Of a stretch of DNA of 43,963 bases, positions 6,528 to 15,059 are shown piece after piece. The notes beneath the pieces were generated by a model. That model ran no database searches, was not told where the DNA came from, and was given only the letters and a program-made list of their open reading frames with translations. Within the stretch, counting starts at the first letter, position 1. Each line of letters begins with the position of its first letter. Where the stretch lies: the NCBI GenBank assembly GCA_024224995.1, contig JAAENB010000743.1, positions 1 to 43,963 on the forward strand, written 5' to 3'. The stretch comes from a bacterium (lineage in GTDB: Bacteria; Spirochaetota; UBA4802; UBA5550). The position numbers and the translations under genes were made by a program.

Positions 6528-7925
6528 ATGAACGCAATAAATAAACAAACTTCAAACTATTTAAATTCCGGTTACGGGCCCCAGTTCCAACCCCTCGACA
6601 TTGGGCATAATGAGTACATTGCCCTTATTAATGCGGATAATGCTTTTTGGCTGCTTGCAAAAAAAAGTGAACTTGGCAGCATCATGACAGATAAAAAATT
6701 TATCAGCGAATTTAATAATAAGGCAGGGGAGTTTGAAAAGGAAATGTTCAACCTCCGGTCGAACATTAAACCCTCAGCAGTCTATTTTAATCCCACTGAA
6801 CGGTGTAATTTAAACTGTACCTACTGCTATATTCCTGAAGAGATGCGAAAGAACGGTCCTCACATGAGTGAAAAAGAATTATTAGAGGGCCTGGAAATTT
6901 TAAAAAATTATTTTAAAACAACCGTACCTGAAGGGAGAAAACCCCAGATTGTTTTTCATGGGTCAGAGCCCTTGCTAAACAAAGAAGCCCTGTTCGAAGG
7001 AATAAAAAAATACAACGATGATTTTGATATCGGTATTCAAACAAACGCCACGCTTTTAACCGATGATGATATTGCTTTTATCAAAGAGAATAATATCGGC
7101 ATTGGTATTTCTATTGATGGGCCCGACTCGGCAGTGGCAGACAGGGCAAGAATTGACTGGAGTGGAGAGGGATATTTTCACCGGGTCTCCACTGTCATTG
7201 AAAAACTGAACGACCATCCCGGGTTTAATGTTATTTGCACAGTAACTGATAAGAATATGGAACATTTAAGTGATACCATTGATTACTTTCATGAAATGGG
7301 AGTAAAAGCCTGTATGTTAAATATCGTTCGATGTACGCAGGAAAAATCCCGGACAATTAAACCCGATGATGATGAAGCCGCGAAACACTATCTTAAAGCG
7401 CTTGATCGTTCTTATGAGCTGTATCAAAAAACAGGAAATAAAATCATCGTCGCAAATTTTGCCAATATCTTAATTGGAATTCTGGCGCCAACAGCCCGAA
7501 GACTCATGTGTGATATTTCACCCTGCGGCGGCGGCCGGTGTTTTTTCGCGGTTGCGGCGAATGGGGATATGTTTCCCTGTAGTGAATTTGTTGGGGTATC
7601 TCATTTTAATGGCGGTAACTTATATACAGATTCAATTGAGTCCGTACTGGAGACGCCGCAATTTAAAGAAGTAACCAACCGGAAAACCGAGAATATTTAT
7701 CCATGCAGCACCTGCGCGATTCAGCACTTTTGCGGTTCTCCCTGTCCGGCAGAGGCCTATACCATGAATGGCGGAATGGACCGGACCGGGGCTTTTTGCG
7801 CGTTCTATGAAGAGCAGGTTCGTTACGCCTTCAGACTTATTGCTGATAATAAACATGACGCGTTTCTTTTTGATGGATGGGACAATGATACATCGACCGT
7901 TTTTGACGCGCAGATGATTTTTTAA
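6528..7925 (+). CDS. Radical SAM/SPASM peptide maturase (CbpB-like)
   Basis: 465 aa from ATG 6528; the GTG at 6513 is rejected because GGAG at 6515-6518, inside that extension, is the ribosome-binding site for the ATG. The radical SAM cluster motif is C93-NLN-C97-TY-C100, a CxxxCxxC that binds the SAM [4Fe-4S] cluster. The first ~80 residues have no cysteines and may form the peptide-recognition region. The last third is a SPASM/twitch region rich in cysteines (CDISPCGGGRC, FPCSEF, YPCSTCAIQHFCGSPCPAEA, GAFCAFYEE), expected to bind auxiliary clusters. The architecture is that of enzymes forming thioether or carbon crosslinks in ribosomal peptides. The substrate is very probably the 34-residue peptide upstream; both genes lie behind the same cobalamin riboswitch. 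The exact modification cannot be read from sequence. Confidence 0.9.
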   Translation: MNAINKQTSNYLNSGYGPQFQPLDIGHNEYIALINADNAFWLLAKKSELGSIMTDKKFISEFNNKAGEFEKEMFNLRSNIKPSAVYFNPTERCNLNCTYCYIPEEMRKNGPHMSEKELLEGLEILKNYFKTTVPEGRKPQIVFHGSEPLLNKEALFEGIKKYNDDFDIGIQTNATLLTDDDIAFIKENNIGIGISIDGPDSAVADRARIDWSGEGYFHRVSTVIEKLNDHPGFNVICTVTDKNMEHLSDTIDYFHEMGVKACMLNIVRCTQEKSRTIKPDDDEAAKHYLKALDRSYELYQKTGNKIIVANFANILIGILAPTARRLMCDISPCGGGRCFFAVAANGDMFPCSEFVGVSHFNGGNLYTDSIESVLETPQFKEVTNRKTENIYPCSTCAIQHFCGSPCPAEAYTMNGGMDRTGAFCAFYEEQVRYAFRLIADNKHDAFLFDGWDNDTSTVFDAQMIF

Positions 7926-7932
7926 AAACCAG

Positions 7933-8031
7933 GGGAACACGGCGCTTCCGCGCCGCGATGAGAGGGGGGTGAAGGGGCGCGGAGCCCCCTTCACCCCCCT
8001 CCATACGCAGCGGAAGCTGCGCCTGTTTCCG
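7933..8031. repeat. Long GC-rich imperfect palindrome after the maturase gene
   Basis: The centre is a perfect 16-bp stem, GAGGGGGGTGAAGGGG (7962-7977) with CCCCTTCACCCCCCTC (7986-8001), around an 8-nt loop. Flanking segments (GGAACACGGCGCTTCCGC on the left, GCGGAAGCTGCGCCTGTTTCC-like on the right) extend the dyad imperfectly. There is no U-tract. It is probably a third kind of intergenic palindromic repeat and may also act as a 3' mRNA stabiliser for the maturase transcript. Confidence 0.65.
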
Positions 8032-8075
8032 GTGTAACAGGAGTGAAGCAAATTAATTAATGCAGTTTGTACGCG

Positions 8076-8163
8076 GGGTTTGACTGATCCCCTCTTCTGA
8101 ATGCTGCGGAACTCCCTTCGGTCAAACAGTCCTCACATTCTGAAGAGGGGATCAGCCAAACCC
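8076..8163 (-). repeat. Palindromic intergenic element, family 1, copy 2
   Basis: A 28-bp stem (8076-8103 with 8136-8163) encloses a 32-nt loop (8104-8135), CTGCGGAACTC...CAAACAGTCCTCA, which is the family-1 loop read on the minus strand. The stem has two imperfections. One is a G-U wobble when read as minus-strand RNA, the other an A-A mismatch. The stem sequence differs from the other copies. Confidence 0.85.
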
Positions 8164-8306
8164 TGATGAAGATTGTAATAATGCTTTAAAGTAGCAGAAC
8201 CATCCGTGGTCCCGAGAATCGGGATTCCGGAAAGATCAGACTTCTTCCCTGACGTTGTTTCTATATCCTGGAAGTTTATACTGCTCCCGGGTTTTTAAAA
8301 TATTTG

Positions 8307-8334
8307 TTGCAAATACTTTGTTTTCCACTATAAT
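8307..8334 (+). promoter_or_regulatory. Candidate promoter of the IS-interrupted gene
   Basis: TTGCAA at 8307-8312 and a perfect TATAAT at 8329-8334 with a 16-nt spacer. It stands 60 nt upstream of a start codon with a strong AAGGAG ribosome-binding site at 8395, so the 5' end of the broken gene still has an intact expression signal. Confidence 0.6.
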
Positions 8335-8394
8335 TTAATTGTCTTCTCTATTGCTATTTCACCTTAACGAGTCATAGAAGATAAGGAGATAAAA

Positions 8395-8469
8395 ATGGGA
8401 TACAAAAAAATTAGAGTTCAGGATAATAATGAGAAGCTGCAAAGATCATCTCATGGAACACAAAAATTT
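8395..8469 (+). pseudogene. 5' fragment of a gene cut by the ISL3-type element
   Basis: ATG 8395 is preceded by AAGGAG (8383-8388) and a good promoter, but the frame (MGYKKIRVQDNNEKLQRSSH and five more codons) stops right at the left end of the insertion sequence. This is what remains of a gene start. The leucine-rich-repeat reading frame that opens immediately beyond the right end at 10093 is the obvious candidate for the rest. The two frames do not join directly (offset by one base), so extra deletion or decay must have occurred, or they are separate genes. Confidence 0.5.
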
Positions 8470-8477
8470 TAGCCTCT

Positions 8478-9634
8478 TCAGTAAAATTCGTGGGTAATTG
8501 GGGGCTCCGGAAGCTTGCCTAAGACATGATATAAGGCCATTTCGGTACATTTTAGGGCTCTAAAACCGTATGCTTTTCTCACGGTGAGTTTTACTTTGGT
8601 ATTAAGGCCTTCTACAATACCAGATGAAAATGCTTTTTTTGCACGGAACCAGTTTAAAATTAGTTCTTTGTGTTTTCTTATGGTTTTAGCCTCCTTTTTT
8701 AGCGGTTCTATTTTTGAACGCATTACGCGTGTTGTCCATCGGTCCGGAAATTTACCAGCCCAGGCGGGAGAAACATAATCCCAAAAACTCCTGAATTCTT
8801 CTTTCAAAAGATAGGCGCGCATACTTTGTAAATTATATTTGAGAAGTTCGGAGAGTTTCATTTCTTGTTTTTCAGTAAGGTTTTCCGGTCGTTTCAGGAG
8901 TACCCAGCGACTCTTTGTTAGAAGAGGCTCATATCCGTCGGCCTTCATTCTCCTGTGCTCTCCTGCATGAACCTCATCAAGAGCCTTGTTTAATCTCGCT
9001 ACAATGTGAAATCGATGCGCTTACTGCCCATGTCGTCAAAGAACTTTGAAAATGTTTCTTCAGTTCTATCCTTGCCTATCCAAAGAAGGCGGACGCATTC
9101 AGTATTAATCTGATAGACCAGGGTTAAATACTTATGCCCGCGATGCCATTGAACTTCGTCAACTCCAATTGCTGTAATCTTGCTCAAGTCGCGGTGTTCT
9201 AATCCCCAGTTGACGACGTACTCAACTGATTTATACACTTTTTCCCAACTGGTGTGAAAGCTCTGAGCAACGTCCTTCCAGGATAGTTTCCGAGCCCAAT
9301 TGGCGAGATATTGCATGTACGCCTTTGTTAAATGGTTCTTACCTTCACTCCATGGAATTTCCTCTGCGACTACACCGCAGTTTTTGCAGTCGACTCTTCT
9401 TCGAGCGTAGTAGAAGAATACCCAGAAGCCCCAACAAGGTATGAATTCAAATGCCCGCTCAGGTAAAGTGTCATATCCCGAGCATCGCTTTCCACAACCA
9501 GAGCAGATCGCTTTTGAGTTTTTGCGAGCTATTACTTCAACTCTTATTTCATTCGTATCTTTCACAAAATTAGTTTTTCCGTAAATAAAACTCTTGTGCT
9601 TATAACATCGATTTAATAGTGTAACCAGTTCCAT
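8478..9634 (-). pseudogene. ISL3-family transposase, inactivated by internal deletion and frameshift
   Basis: The N-terminal frame (start 9634, MELVTLLNRC) has the ISL3 zinc finger (CSGCGKRCSG...CKNC), a helix-turn-helix region and the first catalytic Asp in IGVDEVQWHRGHKYL. It stops at about 9000 after FFDDMGSKR. The C-terminal frame resumes as RFHIVARLNKALDEV, then RRMKADGYE and the conserved LLKRPENLTEKQ and SSGIVEGLNTKVKL segment with the last catalytic Glu. In intact ISL3 transposases about 30 residues lie between these points and carry the second catalytic Asp (D-M-W-x-P-Y motif). They are missing here and the frame has shifted, so the enzyme cannot be active in cis. Confidence 0.85.
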
Positions 9635-10064
9635 GTTGACAAATAATAAAAAACAAACTGAAAAATTCAACTCAAATTCTGCTAAAGATGTACGGCTTGA
9701 AGCAATAATTGCCTCTGAGAATATGCAACAATGGCCTGAAAGTTGGGCTGGTTCGGCAGAAGATATTCTTGTAGGACAAAAACTATTGCCCTATTTGAAG
9801 CTCTTTCTGCAAAGACAAATAGAGCGAGATTTGGCAGAGACTACAATCAAGCGTCATGCTCAATACCTATGGGCTCTTGGAGGAGAAATCATTCGTGAAA
9901 TAAATTTTTTCGAAGAAGATCGCCACAAAACCGGGAAAGAAATCCTTCTAAAGCATATTGACGAATCAGGAGGGCCTTATTGGCGACACGCCATTAATGA
10001 AGTTGATCATCAAAAATATGACTCAGTTTGCAGACGCTTGTATAAACTTGTTAAAAACGCCTAA
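9633..10064 (+). CDS. Small IS-borne protein, integrase core-binding-like, function unknown
   Basis: 143 aa if started at ATG 9633; a start at M30 (9720) is also possible, and neither has a good ribosome-binding site. The segment LKLFLQRQIERDLAETTIKR resembles the SAM-like core-binding domain at the N-terminus of tyrosine recombinases, but the catalytic domain is absent. I recall conserved short proteins with the same ending (GGPYWRH, then CRRLYKLVKN). It lies inside the inverted repeats of the ISL3 element, divergent from the transposase, so it is either a passenger gene or an accessory transposition factor. The frame is intact although the transposase is broken. Confidence 0.6.
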   Translation: MLTNNKKQTEKFNSNSAKDVRLEAIIASENMQQWPESWAGSAEDILVGQKLLPYLKLFLQRQIERDLAETTIKRHAQYLWALGGEIIREINFFEEDRHKTGKEILLKHIDESGGPYWRHAINEVDHQKYDSVCRRLYKLVKNA

Positions 10065-10104
10065 ATCAACCCACAAATTCCGCTGAAGAGCCAAAAAATT
10101 AAGG

Positions 10105-11424
10105 ATGCTTCATCTTTCCAGGACTAAAATAAAAGAATTTCCAAAAGAGATTTTAGCGCTAAAAAATCTTGAGAGTCTTGAATTTAATAATCTTCCATTT
10201 AAAAAAATTCTCGGGGAAATTGGGACGCTAACAAAATTGGAGTCAATTTCCCTTTCAAAAGCGGGAGTCACCGGGCTGCCCCGAAGCATTGGCAAACTCA
10301 AGAAGCTTAAGGAACTGGATTTAAGCGGCAGTAAAGTGACAACGCTGCCTGCGGAGTTGGGCGGCCTTGATCTGCTCTGGAAAAACAAAGGGCTTAAATT
10401 AGAGGGCGCCTGGAATGACCTTACCAGTCCGCCATGGCAGATTGTAAAGGAGGGACAGGCGAAGTATAAGGAATATTTTAACATAGGGGAGCTCTCAACC
10501 TATCCCGATGAATTAGTGGAAATGATACGGGAGGCGCGAAAGAGCGGGGCTGAAGAGCTTGTTCTTGAAGATTTTGCCATAGAAACCATACCGGACGAAA
10601 TTTGCGATATGACTTTTTTGAAAAGCTTTACGTTTAGAAGTACCGAAAGAATGAGGCAAATCAATGAAGACGCGGCAGATCTACCCGGCGGCTGCATGTA
10701 TGATTTTGATGATTTTAAAGTGAGGATTCCCAAACGGTTTGGAAAACTGGTAAACCTGGAAACGCTGAATTTAAATACCTATTCAAGCTCTTCCGATTTA
10801 GATATGAGCAAGCTTAAAAAATTGAAAGAATTGAAACTGGGGTGTCATAATTATAAAAAACTGCCGACGGGATTGGGACAGCTAAGGGGATTGAAAAAAA
10901 TGACGCTCATGAGCACTCATGAGAATACTAAAATGCCGGAGTTGTCAAAACTCACAGGCCTGGAAGTGCTGGAGTTAAATTGTGAAAATATCAAAAATCT
11001 TGCGGTAATAAATACCATACCGAATCTGCGGGAGTTAAAACTGTATACCCGGTTTACGGAACTTGCCGTACCGGATTTATCGCGGCTAAAGAATCTTGAG
11101 ACATTGAGGATCAGGTATGATGATATGGAGGAGGAAACGCTAAAAGAGCGTGTTTTTACTCTAACAGGCCTGAAGAAGCTGGAGCTGGAGTGCAGGTTTA
11201 TGGAGTCAATGCCTCAGGAAATCGTGAATATGCAAAACCTTGAAGAGCTGAAAATCGACTGTGAATTTTTAAAGAGGCTGCCAAAAACAATTACAGAACT
11301 TGATAAATTATGGGATTCGGGAGGGCCCGATATCGGAAAAAATGATTTTGATCCGGGGCTGAGAAAAGCCCTTATTAAAGGAAGAAAGTCAGTAAAAACG
11401 TTTTTAGCACAGGTAAAAGAATAG
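10105..11424 (+). CDS. Leucine-rich-repeat protein, 5'-truncated by the insertion sequence
   Basis: 439 aa from the first ATG. The open frame begins at the IS boundary as KKLRMLHLSRTKIKEFP, in the middle of a repeat, and has no credible ribosome-binding site. Leucine-rich repeats of about 23 residues run through the protein (for example LTKLESISLSKAGVTGLPRS and LKKLKELDLSGSKVTTLP), interrupted by a non-repeat stretch near residues 110-190. There is no signal peptide, transmembrane segment or enzymatic domain. LRR proteins of this type bind other proteins; the partner is unknown. The missing start most likely lies beyond the IS (fragment at 8395), so this copy is probably poorly expressed or inactive. 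Confidence 0.75.
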   Translation: MLHLSRTKIKEFPKEILALKNLESLEFNNLPFKKILGEIGTLTKLESISLSKAGVTGLPRSIGKLKKLKELDLSGSKVTTLPAELGGLDLLWKNKGLKLEGAWNDLTSPPWQIVKEGQAKYKEYFNIGELSTYPDELVEMIREARKSGAEELVLEDFAIETIPDEICDMTFLKSFTFRSTERMRQINEDAADLPGGCMYDFDDFKVRIPKRFGKLVNLETLNLNTYSSSSDLDMSKLKKLKELKLGCHNYKKLPTGLGQLRGLKKMTLMSTHENTKMPELSKLTGLEVLELNCENIKNLAVINTIPNLRELKLYTRFTELAVPDLSRLKNLETLRIRYDDMEEETLKERVFTLTGLKKLELECRFMESMPQEIVNMQNLEELKIDCEFLKRLPKTITELDKLWDSGGPDIGKNDFDPGLRKALIKGRKSVKTFLAQVKE

Positions 11425-11507
11425 ACAAATAGAGCCTTTTTGTGTATAAAATTGCTTGACGGGGAAAGTTTTTCAATTCAACTGGTAAATAGCAATTGGA
11501 GGAAACC

Positions 11508-13343
11508 ATGACCGAAACAAAACAACATGAATGTAAAGAAATATATAAAGAGGTAACTTTTCCCGGAATATTCAGGAACAGGGCAGCGCAAAACACTACT
11601 AAAGCGTTTCTGAAATATAAAAAAGATGAGCAATGGATTGATCTCTCCTGGAATGAGGTTAAGAAAAAAGTCGATGCCCTGGCATATTTCCTGGTAGAAT
11701 CAGGGGTAGAGCCGGGCGATAAAATCGCGATTTATTCGGAGAACCGGCCGGAATGGGCCATAAGCGACCTGGCAGTGTTAAGTGCCGGCGGCGCTGATGT
11801 AACAATATACCCCACAAACTCGGGCCCTGAATCGGCCTATATTATCAATGACTCCGATGCCCGTTTTTGCTTCTGTTCGGGAAAATTCCAGGTGGACCGG
11901 CTTCTGGAAGTTCGAAAAGAAATGAAGGGGCTTGAAAAAATAATTGTTTTTGATGATATTAATTATACTGAAAAGGATGTGTATACATTCAGCGATGTTC
12001 TGGCTCAGGGAGAGAAAGCTCCTCACGAAGAGGAGATCCACAAGCGTATTCAGGCCATAGACCCGGCCGGACTCATGACGCTCATGTATACCTCGGGAAC
12101 AACAGGCAATCCCAAAGGAGTGATGCTCTCTCATAATAATATGGTCATGGAAATCAAGACCTTCCTGGAACACCAGCCCCACGATGATACAGAGATAGGG
12201 CTTTCCCTCTTACCCCTGTCTCACGCGCTGGAACGAAGCGTAATATATAATCTCATACTGTACATGGGAGAGACCATTGCCTACAGCAGGGGGCCTGAAT
12301 TTTTCATAGAGGACCTGCTCGATATACGGCCCACGGTTCTGCTTCTTGTGCCCAGGGTACTGGAAAAGATTTATGAAGGAATAATCGCGAAGGTGGCGCT
12401 TGCGCCGCCCGTAAAGAAAAAGCTTTTTTACTGGTCCGTAAAAACAGGAAGAAAAGCGGTTCCCTATATCATCACGAATAAACCAATTCCTCTTTGGATA
12501 CGGTGGAGATATAACCTGGCCTATAAACTGGTATTGTCGAAGCTTCGTTCTGCCATTGGAATGGATAATGTTCGATGCATCGGAATTGGCGGAGCGCCCC
12601 TGGCCCGGCATATTAATGAATTTTTTCAGGCAGCACAAATTCAAATTCTTACGGGCTACGGTCTTACGGAAACCTGTCCCGTAACCCATACCCATACCTG
12701 GAAAACCTTACAGCCCATAAAGATGGATACTGTAGGAACCCCGCTGCCCGGCACAGAGTGCAAAATCGAAGATGACGGAGAGATTTTGCTGAAGGGCCCC
12801 CAGATTATGATGGGCTATTATAAAAAACCGGAAGAAACCCGGAAAGTGCTCAGCGAAGACGGCTGGTTCCAAACCGGGGATATTGGATTTGTTGACAGAG
12901 ACGGGTACTTAATGATTACCGACAGGAAAAAGGATATTATTATCACCGCAGGGGGGAAAAACATCGCGCCCCAGGTGATTGAAAATAAATTCAAAGAGAA
13001 TCCCTTTATTGACCAGCTGGCCGTAATTGGGGATAAGCGTAAATATCTCACTGCCATAATCGTTCCCGATGGAGAGACCCTGGCCCGGTGGGCCGAGAGT
13101 AACGGTATTGATGAACCGGACCCGGAAAAGCTGAACCGCCATGACCTGATAAAGAAAAAGTTTCAAGAGATTATTACCGGGCTTAATCAAGAGCTTGGAA
13201 GAGTTGAGCAAATAAAACGGTTCCATCTCGCGGAAAAGCCCTTTACCCAGGAAGATGGGGAACTAACGCCAACGCTAAAGATCAAGCGGAAAGTTGTACG
13301 GGAAAAATACGCGGATATTATTGAGGAATTGTATTCGGAATAG
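11508..13343 (+). CDS. Long-chain fatty acid--CoA ligase (AMP-forming), first copy
   Basis: 611 aa from ATG 11508, with GGAGG at 11498-11502; the TTG at 11496 is rejected because it lies across that site. It has all ANL-superfamily motifs: P-loop YTSGTTGNPKGVMLSHNN, A5 GYGLTETCPV, A7 TGDIGFVDRDGYLMITDRKK and the hinge IIITAGGKNIAPQVIE. The last two are typical of bacterial long-chain acyl-CoA synthetases of the FAA1/AACS-like group. It activates free fatty acids with ATP and CoA through an acyl-adenylate. A paralogue is encoded at 15860-17692 next to acyl-CoA dehydrogenases. It stands alone between the LRR gene and a bidirectional terminator, so it is probably monocistronic. Confidence 0.93.
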   Translation: MTETKQHECKEIYKEVTFPGIFRNRAAQNTTKAFLKYKKDEQWIDLSWNEVKKKVDALAYFLVESGVEPGDKIAIYSENRPEWAISDLAVLSAGGADVTIYPTNSGPESAYIINDSDARFCFCSGKFQVDRLLEVRKEMKGLEKIIVFDDINYTEKDVYTFSDVLAQGEKAPHEEEIHKRIQAIDPAGLMTLMYTSGTTGNPKGVMLSHNNMVMEIKTFLEHQPHDDTEIGLSLLPLSHALERSVIYNLILYMGETIAYSRGPEFFIEDLLDIRPTVLLLVPRVLEKIYEGIIAKVALAPPVKKKLFYWSVKTGRKAVPYIITNKPIPLWIRWRYNLAYKLVLSKLRSAIGMDNVRCIGIGGAPLARHINEFFQAAQIQILTGYGLTETCPVTHTHTWKTLQPIKMDTVGTPLPGTECKIEDDGEILLKGPQIMMGYYKKPEETRKVLSEDGWFQTGDIGFVDRDGYLMITDRKKDIIITAGGKNIAPQVIENKFKENPFIDQLAVIGDKRKYLTAIIVPDGETLARWAESNGIDEPDPEKLNRHDLIKKKFQEIITGLNQELGRVEQIKRFHLAEKPFTQEDGELTPTLKIKRKVVREKYADIIEELYSE

Positions 13344-13351
13344 AATGAGAA

Positions 13352-13393
13352 AATAAAGAGAACCCCGGGACTTGTCCCGGGGTTCTCTTTATT
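13352..13393. terminator. Bidirectional intrinsic terminator
   Basis: A perfect 19-bp stem, AATAAAGAGAACCCCGGGA (13352-13370) with its complement at 13375-13393, around a CTTG loop. T-rich DNA flanks the stem on each strand. It sits between two convergent genes and can serve both. Confidence 0.9.
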
Positions 13394-13409
13394 GTTTGAG
13401 CGCTGCGTT

Positions 13410-15059
13410 TTAGAATAACAAGCTGCATACCGGGGTATTGGCTTTGCCTTTTTTATACAGGTCAATGACCTGAACATATCCCGCGTTTTCAACTTTGCTT
13501 AACTTTACTTCAGCTTCAGCAACACCAACGTTAAAACCCAGTTTTAGGATTCTTTTTGAGTTACTCATATCATCGGCGAGTCTGTACCGGATTCGCATTG
13601 ATTTAATATGCTTGTTTTTTAAACCGCTGCCGTCTGCTTTCCCGTTTTTGTATGCTACCTCTATAAGAAAGGCCGACGGGTCTACTCCCTCATTTACCAG
13701 GCTCTCATTGATGAGCTGGGCGGTCTCATTGATGAACGCGTACATCCTTTTTTCGGAAGCGTGAAACTTCTTAGCCAGCATTTTAATGTACGGGGAATTG
13801 GTTGGTTTCTTTTTGTACTTTACAACATCATCAATGAAATATTTTTTCCACCCGGCAATAGAAAGAGAATGGCCTTTGACGTAGAATGTGTCTGCTTTCC
13901 CTTTTTTGTTTCGTCGAGTTACCGGTCCTTTATATTCTATGGCGTTAAGGAAGGTGAATTCTTTCCCTTTGCTCCAGCTTTTTGCAGGCAGCGCGAATTC
14001 CTGGGCAGCTTCAGCTTCCAATGAAAGTTCAGCGCCAATCTGCTTGAGAATAAAAGAGGTTTTTTGAATCCGGGAAGTTCCGTTAGAATCAACAGTTTCA
14101 ATATCATAGAGAACATAAGAAAGGTTTCCTTCAACAGTAGCTCCTGCTGCCGCTGAGAGTCCGCCAACCTTGTCTATTTTAGCTGTTGCTTCGGCTTTAG
14201 CTTCAGCGCCCGCGGTTCCTGTTGCTTTCCATATTTTAATACGGTTTTTTGCTGTTTTTGCAACTTTTTTGGCTTTTTTACTTTTAATAAAATCCAGTAG
14301 TGATTTGGTAAGAACTTTACCTTTTTTATTTGCTGATATAATAGAATTATAGTGCTCCGGTGTGTCGCATTTAACATTCAGGTATTCACCCTGAGCGGAA
14401 GCGCTTACGCCGGCCGAAACTTCCATTTCAACAGTCACTACTTCAAACTGGTTTACTAAATTGGTTACTGATTCCGGAATAGGGGACGCGGAAACAGTAA
14501 AGGACGCGCCGCCTTTTACCGAACCTTTATATCCGTACATGGGATAAAAGGCAAAGGGAAGCGGTTTTTTGGATTTGATATTTTTATCCTTTCTTTCAAT
14601 AACGCCAACCTTTGCTTTTTGCGCGCTTCCTTCAAGACTGAGTCCTACTTTTGCCGAAAGGAACGGGCATAAAATTTGTCCCGGGTCAATCTCGGCTTCA
14701 GAAGCCAGCTCAAGACCTTTCGATTCGGTTAAGATGTTCATTTCTCCGCGTTCATCCAAACCGGAAGTAAACACATCACCAAATAATTTCTCTACTCCTG
14801 CCTGCTCTACTTCCTCTTCCGAATATATATCATTGATATAATTAAAACTGAACGAATGCAGCGGAACCTTTCTTTTGGACCGCGCGTTTTTTAGTGCCGT
14901 TTTTAACTCCTGAAATTTTTCTTTAAAATATCTTTTTGAAAACTCAAATTTCGCGTCGGCCGAATAACTGCCGGCAACACAAATCGATACTGCCAATAAA
15001 ACTGTTAATGCTCTTTTCATCATTTTTTTGTTACTATTCTTCCTTTGATTATTGTTCAT
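13410..15059 (-). CDS. Secreted protein of unknown family
   Basis: 549 aa from ATG 15059, chosen because GGAGAG precedes it and the next residues form a signal peptide: basic start (NNNQRKNSNKKMMKR), hydrophobic core (ALTVLLAVSICVAGS) and a cleavage-like ADA. The open frame runs upstream to 15218, but those 53 codons are Lys-rich, low-complexity and precede the signal peptide. There are no later transmembrane segments. The mature protein begins with a basic helical part (KRYFKEKFQELKTALKNARS), followed by long beta-rich stretches rich in Ala and Val (for example ASAQGEYLNVKC, AGAEAKAEATAKI, EGNLSYVLYDIET). This composition fits an exported or outer-surface protein. I recognise no family, motif or active site. 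Confidence 0.75.
   Translation of the reverse strand: MNNNQRKNSNKKMMKRALTVLLAVSICVAGSYSADAKFEFSKRYFKEKFQELKTALKNARSKRKVPLHSFSFNYINDIYSEEEVEQAGVEKLFGDVFTSGLDERGEMNILTESKGLELASEAEIDPGQILCPFLSAKVGLSLEGSAQKAKVGVIERKDKNIKSKKPLPFAFYPMYGYKGSVKGGASFTVSASPIPESVTNLVNQFEVVTVEMEVSAGVSASAQGEYLNVKCDTPEHYNSIISANKKGKVLTKSLLDFIKSKKAKKVAKTAKNRIKIWKATGTAGAEAKAEATAKIDKVGGLSAAAGATVEGNLSYVLYDIETVDSNGTSRIQKTSFILKQIGAELSLEAEAAQEFALPAKSWSKGKEFTFLNAIEYKGPVTRRNKKGKADTFYVKGHSLSIAGWKKYFIDDVVKYKKKPTNSPYIKMLAKKFHASEKRMYAFINETAQLINESLVNEGVDPSAFLIEVAYKNGKADGSGLKNKHIKSMRIRYRLADDMSNSKRILKLGFNVGVAEAEVKLSKVENAGYVQVIDLYKKGKANTPVCSLLF

Larger units (their letters stand above)
8472..10092 (-). mobile_element. Degenerate ISL3-family insertion sequence with an extra gene
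   Basis: The left end 8472-8499 reads GCCTCTTCAGTAAAATTCGT and continues GGGTAATT. The right end 10067-10092, read on the minus strand, begins GGCTCTTCAGCGGAATTTGT and continues GGGTT. These are imperfect terminal inverted repeats with the GGCTCTTC-type tip of ISL3 elements. The element is about 1.62 kb and holds a broken transposase on the minus strand and a 143-codon gene on the plus strand, divergently arranged and starting within a few bases of each other. The flanks are AT-rich (caaaaatttta and aaaaaattaa) but do not give an exact 8-bp target duplication, consistent with an old insertion. Confidence 0.75.

Noticed and set aside
7632..8051. 139-codon minus-strand open frame
   Set aside because: It runs across the end of the radical SAM gene and through the GC-rich palindrome; no ribosome-binding site and no protein-like pattern.
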